The translations under genes and the position numbers were made by a program. The notes below the pieces were generated by a model that saw only the letters and a program-made list of their open reading frames with translations, searched no databases and was not told the origin of the DNA. Shown piece by piece: positions 13,732-20,170 of a stretch of DNA of 20,170 nt. How positions within the stretch are numbered: the first letter of the stretch is position 1; each line of letters starts with the position of its first letter. The DNA is taken from the NCBI GenBank assembly GCA_031390425.1, contig JANMTL010000037.1, forward strand, positions 1-20,170, written 5' to 3'. Origin of the DNA: PBB1 sp031390425. GTDB taxonomy: Bacteria; Pseudomonadota; Gammaproteobacteria; Burkholderiales; Burkholderiaceae_C.

Positions 13732-14819
13732 GTGCCAGCCGAGACCGCCCATGAATCACAGCCGATCCGCTCGATCCTGATCGCCAAGCGCTCCGAGATC
13801 GCGATCCGCGTGTTGCGCGCCGCCGCCGAGATGCGCATCGGCACCATCGCCATCTACTGGCAGCAAGACCGCCAGGCGCTGCATCGCTTCAAGGCCGACG
13901 AAAGCTACCTGGTCGGTGAGGGCCGGAAACTGCTGGCCGCGTACCTCGACGGCGACGACATCCTGCGGGTGATCGAAGCCGGCATCCGCTGGATCGGGCC
14001 GACGCCCGCCGTGATGCGCATCCTCGGCAACAAGGTCGCCGCGCGCGAGCTTGCGGGCGTGTTCTCGCTCGGATGCTGGGGCGGCGCGACCTTCGACGTG
14101 GCGCTGCGCTTCCTGAAAGAAGACCCGTGGCAGCGCCTGACTCAAATGCGTGCGCAGGTCCCAACCTGCTGTTCCAGATGCTGCTGCGCGGCTCGAACGC
14201 GGTCGGCTACACCAACTACGCCGATAACGTGGTGCGCCATTTCGTCCAGCAGGCGGCGGTCCACGGCGTCGATTTGTTCCGCGTCTTTGATTCGCTGAAC
14301 TGGGTCGAGAACATGCGCGCAGCGATCGGTGCGGTGGTCGAGAACGGTGGACTGTGCGAAGGCGCGATCTGCTACACCGGCGACCTGTTCGACGGCGCGC
14401 GGCCGAAGTACGACCTCACGTACCACCTCGGCATCGCGCGCGAACTGCACAAGGTCGACGTGCACCTGCTGGCGATCAAGGACATGGCGAGCACCTGTCG
14501 GCCGCGCGCGGCGGCGGCGCTCGTCAGGGCGCTGAAGGCTGAGACCGGCCTGCCGGTGCACTTCCACACCCACGACACCAGCGGCGCGTCGGCCGCGTCG
14601 GTGCTGGCGGCGATCGAGGCGGGCTGCGATGCGGTCGATGGCGCGCTCGACGCGATGAGTGGCCTGACCTCGCAGCCCAACCTGTCCTCGATTGCGGCGG
14701 CGCTGGTCGGCACCGATCGCGACCCCGGGCTGCCGCAGGATGCGCTGCATGCGGCCTCGATGTACTGGGAGGGTGGGCTGATCGGCCGCACCGACAGCGT
14801 CACCAGCTCAACGGATTGA
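13732..14819 (+). pseudogene. pyc: Pyruvate carboxylase pseudogene (deleted and frameshifted)
   Basis: This is the relic of a biotin-dependent pyruvate carboxylase (normally about 1,150 aa). The N-terminal biotin carboxylase start is recognisable (IRSILIAKRSEIAIRVLRAA, with the invariant Asn of IANRSE now Lys). About 30 residues including the HPGYGFLSEN region are missing after 13978. The frame then jumps at about 14056 from GNKVAAREL straight to the carboxyltransferase domain (FSLGCWGGATFD), so most of the ATP-grasp region is gone. A one-base deletion near 14160 shifts the frame. The second frame continues PNLLFQMLLRGSNAVGYTNY, FRVFDSLNWVENM, AIKDMA and HFHTHDTSG, then stops after YWEGG. The allosteric and biotinyl domains are absent. 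The nearby ATG at 13751 is out of frame. The left limit given is the in-frame GTG at 13732 and is arbitrary. The 3' end overlaps the mtfA end by 20 bases. Confidence 0.85.
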
Positions 14820-15724
14820 CCCGATAAAACTCGCTCAGCTCGCGGTACAGCGCCGCGTGCTCGGTGGCGAGGCGCTGTGGCTGCTCGAAAAAGACTTCAG
14901 AGCACACCGCGAAGAATTCCGCCGGGTCGGTGGCGCCGTAGTCGTCGAGCAGGCTGGGCTGGCCCGGCCTGGACGTGTTGTTGCAGCGCCGCGAATGCTT
15001 CGCCGAAGACGCGCGCCCAGCGTTCGCGGCGGCGGCGGCCAGCCAGCCTCGGGGCGCCGTTGGCACCGCCGTTGTCCTGGTCGAGCTGGTGTGCGAACTC
15101 GTGGATCACGACGTTGCGGCCGTCGCCGGCGACCTCAGCGCCTTCGAGCGTGTCCTGCCACGACAGGATCACCTGTCCCTGCGACCAGGATTCACCGGCC
15201 AGCGCTCGCCGCTGGTCCTGCACGACGCCGCTGCCATCGGCGTGTACGCGGTCGACGACGAAACCGCCGGGGTACACCAGGATCTGGCGCAGAGGTGCAA
15301 AGTAATCGCTGCGCCGGTTCAGGATCAACAGGCAGGCCTGCGCGGCGATCGTCACGCGCATCTCGTCGGTGACGACCAGCCCGCGACAACCGATGAAAGG
15401 CTTCTCGGCCAGGAAGACCTGGATGTGCTTCTTCAGTTGCAACTGAAGGTCGGCTGGCATGGCGCGGAAGTACGGCACCCGCTCGCGCAGGATCTGCCGC
15501 CACGCGGCCGGGAAGGGCTGGCGCCTCACGCCGCGTCGGCGCCACTCGGTGAACAGCGGCTCGCGCAGCAGCCAGATCAACAGCAGCAACGTCGCGATCG
15601 AAAGGATCAGCAGGGGCAAGGGAAGGCGGCGCGGTGCCGGCGTGTCGACAGGACCATCACCTGGGTGCGGGCGTGCACATTTCAATGATCCGGCCAGCGC
15701 GGGATGCGGCGAAAATGACGCCAT
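14800..15724 (-). pseudogene. mtfA: MtfA-like zinc peptidase gene with a single frameshift
   Basis: A peptidase related to MtfA of enterobacteria (M90-type zinc metallopeptidase, linked to Mlc and sugar phosphotransferase control). Reading from 15724 gives a transmembrane segment (about residues 34-52), the stretch KPFIGCRGLVVTDEMRVTIA and the zinc motif H208-EFAH-212 in VIHEFAHQLDQDNGG. Near 14962 the frame shifts. The C-terminal part in another frame continues SLLDDYGATDPAEFFAVCSE, which supplies the third metal ligand, to the stop at 14800. Removing one C from the GGGCC run would restore a 307-residue protein. Either the gene is newly broken or the base is a sequencing error. The N-terminal membrane segment is absent from E. 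coli MtfA. The ATG lies in a CATG shared with the divergent small frame, so either start may be wrong. Confidence 0.8.
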
Positions 15725-15932
15725 GCGACTCAGTGCGACACAACAGCAAGCGATCAGCGCTGCCAGCCTGCGGTCGGGTGGCGCGCGCGCAAGGGGTCTG
15801 GCTGTGAGCTTGCCGCTCGAGGCCGCTTTGGCTCAATGCGCGCGGCATGCCGCGGTGCTTGCCTCTGCGCAGACGGCAGCACACGAACTGACCGGCTGGC
15901 TGCGCGAGATCGAACGCCGCGTCGCCGGTTGA
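15723..15932 (+). CDS. Hypothetical small protein (doubtful)
   Basis: A 69-codon frame beginning MRLSATQQQAISAASL and ending TGWLREIERRVAG. I do not recognise a family. The product would be Ala-rich and mostly helical, with a pattern of Gln and Ala rather than a membrane segment. Its ATG shares four bases (CATG) with the mtfA-like start on the other strand. It ends 26 bases before the SUI1-family gene, so it could be the first gene of that operon. There is no clear ribosome binding site, and the frame could be fortuitous in GC-rich DNA. Confidence 0.35.
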   Translation: MRLSATQQQAISAASLRSGGARARGLAVSLPLEAALAQCARHAAVLASAQTAAHELTGWLREIERRVAG

Positions 15933-15958
15933 ACCAGGCTGCTTTCAGCGGAGCCACC

Positions 15959-16318
15959 ATGAAAAATCGCAGCAGCACCGGCGGCCTGGTGTATTCAACC
16001 GACAGCGGGCGCATGTGCCCGGCGTGTCGGCAGCCGATCGATCTGTGCCGCTGCGGGCAGGCGGCGCCGGTCGCGTCGGACGGCGTCGTGCGGGTGTCGC
16101 GCGAAACGCAGGGTCGCAAGGGCAAGGGTGTCACCGTGATCCGCGGCGTGGCGCTGGACGCTGCAGCGCTGGCGCAGCTCGGGCGCGACCTGAAGACCGC
16201 CTGCGGCTCGGGCGGCACCGTCAAGGACGGCGCCATCGAGATCCAGGGCGACCACCGCGACCGGGTGCTGGAACTGCTGAAAAATGCCGGCATGACAGTC
16301 AAGCGCGCAGGCGGATGA
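15959..16318 (+). CDS. yciH: SUI1/YciH family translation factor homologue
   Basis: A 119-residue protein homologous to eukaryotic eIF1 (SUI1) and bacterial YciH, a ribosome-associated factor thought to affect start-site fidelity or translation under stress. The SUI1 domain spans about residues 45-117, with QGRKGKGVTVIRGV (basic RNA-contact loop), LGRDLKTACGSGGTVKDGAIEIQGDH and RVLELLKNAGMTVKRAGG. The N-terminus has CPACRQPIDLCRC, a four-cysteine set that could bind zinc and occurs in many proteobacterial YciH proteins. The ATG at 15959 has GGAG 8 bases upstream (15948-15951). The thioredoxin-like gene starts 7 bases after its stop, so the two are probably cotranscribed. Confidence 0.93.
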   Translation: MKNRSSTGGLVYSTDSGRMCPACRQPIDLCRCGQAAPVASDGVVRVSRETQGRKGKGVTVIRGVALDAAALAQLGRDLKTACGSGGTVKDGAIEIQGDHRDRVLELLKNAGMTVKRAGG

Positions 16319-16325
16319 CGGCCCG

Positions 16326-16697
16326 ATGAACGAGCCTTCGGTCGCGTTGACCGTCGCCTGCTTGTGCGCCGAGTGGTGCGGCACCTGCCGCGACTACCGC
16401 GCGGTCTTCGAGCGGGCGCTGCAGGCCCGAAGCGGCAGGGGCATCGTCGGACGCTGGATCGACCTCGAAGACGAGTCTGAGCTGGTCGGCGGGATCGATG
16501 TCGTCGACTTCCCGACCTTGCTGATCGCGCGCGGCGACGCAGTGCTGTTCTTCGGCACCGTCACCCCGCATGCGGCCACGTTGACGCGCCTGATGCAGGC
16601 AGCGCTCGACGGCCAGACGCACTTGGGCGGTGACGCGCCCGATGCCGACGTGCAGGCGCTGACGGCGCGCCTGCGGTCGCAGTTCAGCGGGCGCTGA
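16326..16697 (+). CDS. Thioredoxin-like protein
   Basis: A 123-residue thioredoxin-fold protein without a signal peptide. The redox motif WCGTC lies at residues 17-21, right after the first strand (LTVACLCAEWCGTCRDY), and the cis-proline segment is DFPTLLI (about 61-67). The glycine-proline of classical thioredoxin (CGPC) is replaced by CGTC, which usually shifts redox potential. The C-terminal half is shorter and more polar than in TrxA, so a specialised cytoplasmic reductant is more likely than general thioredoxin. It sits 7 bases after the YciH gene. A 7-bp hairpin (GCCGATC-TAGC-GATCGGC, 16699-16716) follows the stop directly, without a U-run. Confidence 0.85.
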   Translation: MNEPSVALTVACLCAEWCGTCRDYRAVFERALQARSGRGIVGRWIDLEDESELVGGIDVVDFPTLLIARGDAVLFFGTVTPHAATLTRLMQAALDGQTHLGGDAPDADVQALTARLRSQFSGR

Positions 16698-16698
16698 C

Positions 16699-16716
16699 GC
16701 CGATCTAGCGATCGGC
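16699..16716 (+). terminator. Weak hairpin after the thioredoxin-like gene
   Basis: A perfect 7-bp stem, GCCGATC paired with GATCGGC around a TAGC loop, begins one base after the stop codon. There is no U-tract, so it may only mark the 3' end of the yciH-thioredoxin transcript. Confidence 0.35.
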
Positions 16717-16872
16717 CGACGGCACTGAGGTGTCGTCCTACAGCGACGCACGCGCCGTCCCGACAGAACCCGCCTGTCCGGCTGGGCACAGTGCAGCGGA
16801 TCGGTCGGGGCTGGCGCACCACAGCGCCGGGTCTGCCGATGCCACTCCCTCCACTTTGAACAGGAATCGACC

Positions 16873-17058
16873 ATGAACAAGGATCAGATCAAGGGCCGCG
16901 CCGAGCAGGTCAAGGGCGCTGTCAAGGAAACCACCGGCAAGGTCATCGGCAACAAGAACCTCGAAACTGAAGGCAAGGTCGACAAGACCTCCGGCAAGGT
17001 TCAGTCGGGTTATGGCGATGCCAAGGAAAAGCTCAAAGACAAGATCGACAGGGTCTGA
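16873..17058 (+). CDS. CsbD family stress protein
   Basis: A 61-residue, highly charged CsbD-like protein. Members are abundant under general stress in many bacteria; their molecular function is unknown. The sequence is typical from the first residue (MNKDQIKGRAEQVKGAVKE) and carries two Gly-Lys repeats (TGKVIGNKNLETEGKVDKTSGKVQ). The last third is KEKLKDKIDRV. The start has AGGAA 7 bases upstream (16862-16866). It has its own 156-base upstream region after the thioredoxin hairpin and ends at a strong terminator, so it is probably a single-gene transcript. Confidence 0.93.
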   Translation: MNKDQIKGRAEQVKGAVKETTGKVIGNKNLETEGKVDKTSGKVQSGYGDAKEKLKDKIDRV

Positions 17059-17084
17059 CCGACCGAATCGATCACGCCGAGCTG

Positions 17085-17109
17085 GGCCGGGACATTCCCG
17101 GCCTTTTTT
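17085..17109 (+). terminator. Rho-independent terminator of the CsbD gene
   Basis: GGCCGGGA (17085-17092) pairs perfectly with TCCCGGCC (17096-17103) around a CAT loop and is followed by six T (17104-17109). It lies 26 bases after the stop codon and is the clearest terminator in the window. Confidence 0.93.
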
Positions 17110-17304
17110 ATGCTGAGCGCATCGTTCGAAGTTGGTGTTGCATCCTTGCCGACTGCGCCCTGGCAGCCTGCCGAACCCGGCCATGGCAGCCACTACACTG
17201 CGCGCTCGGCCGGTGCAGGCAGTCGGCGGTGGAGCGATCAGGCATGGTGCGGTGGGCAGCGGAAATCCAGAAACGCAGGGGTGTCCAAGCGGCATCGAAG
17301 CGGC

Positions 17305-20154
17305 ATGCTTGACCCGACGATCGACCCCGCTGCCGTGCTTGCGTCGGACCGTCGGCGCAAGCTGCAGATGCTGGCGGCGCAACCCGACAGCGTGTTCGAG
17401 TTGGTCGTTCGCAGCGCGGCTCAACTGACCGAAAGCGACTTCGCGGCGATCAGCCTGGTCGGCGAAGAATGGCAGTGGTTCAAGGTCGGCGTCGGCCTCG
17501 AAGCGGTGCACATCCCGCTGTCGCTGTCGTTTTGCGCGCAGGGCGTCGTGTCGGGCTCGATGTTCGAGGTGCCCGATGCCGTCGCCGACAGCCGCTACGC
17601 ACAGCATCCGCTGGTGGCGGGTGCGGCGGGCGTTCGCAGCTATGCCGGCTTCCCGATCGAATTCGAAGGCGAGCGGCTGGGCATGTTGTGCGTGATGGCC
17701 GCGCGCGTGCGCACGCTGACGCCCGAGCAGCAGCGCTGGTTGCAGCAACTGGCGCGCGGCGCCTCCGAGGCGGCGGCCAGCCACGAGCGCATCTTCAAGC
17801 TGCAGATCAGCGAGCGGCGCCTGCTCGATTTCGCGTCGGCGTCGAGCGACTGGTTGTGGGAAACCGATGCCTCGCATCGCTACACCTGGCTGTCGGATCG
17901 CTTCGAAGACCTGACCGCGTTGACGGTGCAGTCGCAAGTCAACCAACTGCCGCCCGATTCGCCGATGCGCGACGGCGCCGGCCGACGGGTCGAGCCGACG
18001 CTCGGCTTTCACGAGGTGCTCGATCGGCAGCAGGCATTCGCGCGGGTGGTGGTGCTGCAGCCGACGCCACTGGGCGACCGCCTGATCTCGTACAGCGCGA
18101 TCGCCAAGTTCCGCAGCGACGGCCTGTTCAAGGGCTACCGCGGAACCGCACAGGACGTGACCCACCGCATCGGCGCCGAGCGCCACGAACGCGAGGTCTC
18201 CGACACGCTGCGCCTGTTGGCGCAGCACGTGCCCGGCATGCTGTATCAGCAGTTGATTCGCACCGATGGCAGCGGTTACTTTTCCTACGTGAGCGAAAGC
18301 GTTCGGCAGCTGTTCGAGTTGACGCCGCAAGCGCTGGCCGAGGACAGCGATGTGCTGTTCGAGCGCGTCCACCCCGACGATCGCAAGGGCGTCAAGCTGC
18401 AGATCGGCGCGGCAGGCGTCAGTGGACAGCCGTGGTCGCAAACCTTTCGGGTGCTGCTGCCGCAGGCGGGTCAGCGTGTGTTGAGCGGCTTCGCCAGCCC
18501 GCGTCCGGCGCCCGACGGCAGCCTGCTGTGGCACGGCTTCATTGCCGACGTGACCGAGTCGGAAAGAGCGGCCGCCGAGACCGCCCGCTCCGGCCAGCAG
18601 TGGGAGCTGGCCTCGCAGGCGGCCGGCATCGGCATCTTCGAGCTGAACCTGTCGACCGCGACGATCACGCTCGACCGCAACGCGTGCCAAGTGCACCGCC
18701 TGCCGACCGAGTCGCCGACCGCGTTCGTGCTGACACAGTGGCTGGACATGCTGAAGCCGTCGGCGCGCGAGAGCGCGCAGGCCTTCATCAGCCTCGCCGC
18801 CGTGTCGGGCGGCATCCAGCGCGAGGTGCTGGGCGTCGTCACGCCGACCGGTGAATCGCGCCAGCTCGAATTCGTGGCGCGTGCACAGGCCAACCGCGAT
18901 CAGACGCGATCGCGCACGCCGGTGTTGATCGGCGTCTGCCGCGACATCACCGAAGAGCAAGCGCTCGAGCGGCTGCGCCAGGAGATGGCCGAGACGCGCG
19001 AGGCCAACCGCAGCAAGAGCGAGCTGCTGTCGCGCATCAGCCATGAGTTGCGCACACCGCTCAACGGCATCCTCGGGTTTGCGCAACTGCTCGAAGGCGA
19101 TCGCAAGGAGCCGTTGACCAGCGTCCAGAAGCAGCGCGTGCAGACCATCCGCATGTCCGGCACCCGGCTGCTCAGCCTGGTCAACGACGTGCTGGAGCTG
19201 TCGCGCGTGGAGCAGCACATGTTCTCGCTGCAGCGCGAATCGGTGTCGGTCAACGACGTCGTGACCAGCGGCATCGCGGTGCTGCAACCGCTGGCGCTGG
19301 AGCGTGCGGTGCGCGTCGATTTCATCGGCGCCGAGCACGCGGTTTACGCCAAAGCCGACCGCCGCGCGATGGACCAAGTGTTCACCAACCTGCTGTCGAA
19401 CGCGATCAAGTACAACCGGCCCGGCGGACACGTCAACGTGGTGGTCGAGCCACTGGGCGCATCGAAGGTGCTGATCAGCCTGGAGGATTCAGGCGTCGGC
19501 ATGAGCGTCTCGCAGCTCGACCAGTTGTTCCAGCCGTTCAACCGCGTCGGTGCCGAGAAAACCCAGGTCGAGGGCACGGGGCTCGGGCTCGTCATCGCCC
19601 GCGAGCTGACGCAGGGCATGGGCGGCACGATCGAGGTGACGTCGACGCCGCAGACCGGCTCGTGCTTCACCGTCAAGCTGCCGCTGGCCAAGAGTTCGCG
19701 GCGCGGTGCGGATTCGACCGACACGATGCCGTTGCAGACCGACTGGATCGAGGCCGCCGGCGGCACCGCGCTGTACATCGAGGACGACCCGGTCAACGCG
19801 ATGCTGATGCGCGAGGTGTTCGGCCGGCTCGGCAACTGGAGGTTGCTGGAAGCATCGACCGGTGCCGAAGGCTTGCGGCTTGCGCAGGCCGAGCAGCCGC
19901 AACTGCTGCTGACCGACATGAACCTGCCCGACATGTCGGGCCTCGACATCGTGCGAAAAATCCGCCTGCACCCGGCCACCCGCAACATGCATGTGATCGC
20001 GGTGACGGCCGACGCGCTGCCGCAGCAGCAAGAGCTGGCCAAGCAGATCGGCGTCGATGGCTACTGGACCAAACCGCTCGATCTGAGCCTGATCCTTAAA
20101 CACCTGCGCGGGTTCTTCGCGGGCGGCTCCGAGTTCCCGACCTCGACCAAGTAG
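17305..20154 (+). CDS. Cytoplasmic GAF-PAS hybrid sensor histidine kinase/response regulator
   Basis: A 949-residue signalling protein with no membrane segment. Order: GAF domain (about 10-165; VGEEWQWFKVGVG, GVRSYAGFPIEF), then three PAS-like domains (about 170-290, 300-425, 430-560), HisKA with phospho-acceptor H580 in SRISHELRTPLNG, HATPase with N-box NLLSNAIKYN, G1 DSGVGM and G2 GTGLGL. A C-terminal receiver has acidic pocket E826-D827-D828, phospho-acceptor D871 (LTDMNLPDMSG) and K923 (TKPLD). It likely passes phosphate to an unlinked histidine phosphotransferase or acts through the receiver alone; no output domain is visible. The ATG at 17305 fits the GAF start. GTG 17281 is possible. 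The ATG at 17110 lies at the terminator and adds a low-similarity leader. The first PAS contains SSDWLWETD and RYTWLSDRF; no haem or flavin Cys motif is obvious. Confidence 0.9.
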   Translation: MLDPTIDPAAVLASDRRRKLQMLAAQPDSVFELVVRSAAQLTESDFAAISLVGEEWQWFKVGVGLEAVHIPLSLSFCAQGVVSGSMFEVPDAVADSRYAQHPLVAGAAGVRSYAGFPIEFEGERLGMLCVMAARVRTLTPEQQRWLQQLARGASEAAASHERIFKLQISERRLLDFASASSDWLWETDASHRYTWLSDRFEDLTALTVQSQVNQLPPDSPMRDGAGRRVEPTLGFHEVLDRQQAFARVVVLQPTPLGDRLISYSAIAKFRSDGLFKGYRGTAQDVTHRIGAERHEREVSDTLRLLAQHVPGMLYQQLIRTDGSGYFSYVSESVRQLFELTPQALAEDSDVLFERVHPDDRKGVKLQIGAAGVSGQPWSQTFRVLLPQAGQRVLSGFASPRPAPDGSLLWHGFIADVTESERAAAETARSGQQWELASQAAGIGIFELNLSTATITLDRNACQVHRLPTESPTAFVLTQWLDMLKPSARESAQAFISLAAVSGGIQREVLGVVTPTGESRQLEFVARAQANRDQTRSRTPVLIGVCRDITEEQALERLRQEMAETREANRSKSELLSRISHELRTPLNGILGFAQLLEGDRKEPLTSVQKQRVQTIRMSGTRLLSLVNDVLELSRVEQHMFSLQRESVSVNDVVTSGIAVLQPLALERAVRVDFIGAEHAVYAKADRRAMDQVFTNLLSNAIKYNRPGGHVNVVVEPLGASKVLISLEDSGVGMSVSQLDQLFQPFNRVGAEKTQVEGTGLGLVIARELTQGMGGTIEVTSTPQTGSCFTVKLPLAKSSRRGADSTDTMPLQTDWIEAAGGTALYIEDDPVNAMLMREVFGRLGNWRLLEASTGAEGLRLAQAEQPQLLLTDMNLPDMSGLDIVRKIRLHPATRNMHVIAVTADALPQQQELAKQIGVDGYWTKPLDLSLILKHLRGFFAGGSEFPTSTK

Positions 20155-20170
20155 CGCGGGCGATGCGGCG

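Noticed and set aside
17110..17304. N-terminal extension of the kinase from ATG 17110
   Set aside because: The ATG sits immediately after the T-run of the CsbD terminator, and the added 65 residues show no domain character. GTG 17281 remains a minor alternative to 17305.
16738..19431. 897-codon open frame on the minus strand opposite the CsbD and kinase genes
   Set aside because: It runs through the CsbD gene, a strong terminator and the kinase. Its composition is typical of an antisense shadow in high-GC DNA.

Overview
The window is a GC-rich, densely coded bacterial chromosome segment. Gene content and order (a Liv-type ABC transporter with its own IclR regulator, a tannase-family esterase, CoxG/M/S/L-like molybdenum hydroxylase genes, PurU, MtfA) best fit a betaproteobacterium of the order Burkholderiales. 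That placement is inferred from family resemblance and base composition, not from a database search. I see no tRNA, rRNA, CRISPR array, complete insertion sequence or replication origin.

Layout. (1) 1-1063: the 3' part of a tannase/feruloyl-esterase family gene, followed by a strong hairpin terminator. (2) 1264-6770: a tightly coupled operon for an IclR regulator, two ABC ATPases (LivG, LivF), a periplasmic binding protein and two permeases (LivH, LivM). Several junctions are stop/start overlaps. (3) 6920-7069: a tiny membrane protein preceded by a two-part hairpin. (4) 7075-12293: a TetR regulator divergent from a four-gene operon encoding a CoxG-like protein and the FAD, [2Fe-2S] and molybdopterin subunits of a xanthine dehydrogenase/CO dehydrogenase superfamily enzyme. 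Two similar palindromes, centred three helical turns apart, lie in the divergent promoter region. (5) 12294-15724: a decayed stretch holding truncated remnants resembling a TumE/TumA toxin-antitoxin pair, an intact purU, a heavily deleted and frameshifted pyruvate carboxylase pseudogene, and an mtfA-like peptidase gene with one frameshift. (6) 15723-17109: small housekeeping and stress genes (a doubtful hypothetical, a SUI1/YciH factor, a thioredoxin-like protein, a CsbD protein) ending in a textbook terminator. (7) 17305-20154: a large cytoplasmic GAF-PAS hybrid histidine kinase.

How it may work together. Parts 1-4 read as a module for using plant-type or other aromatic compounds: an esterase that could release phenolic acids, a Liv-type importer of the class often used for aromatic acids, and a molybdenum hydroxylase whose active-site loop matches neither CO dehydrogenase nor classic xanthine dehydrogenase. 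The substrate cannot be read from sequence. The best candidate for something new is the TetR-controlled Mo-hydroxylase operon with its paired operators and unusual QYRGVGHP loop.
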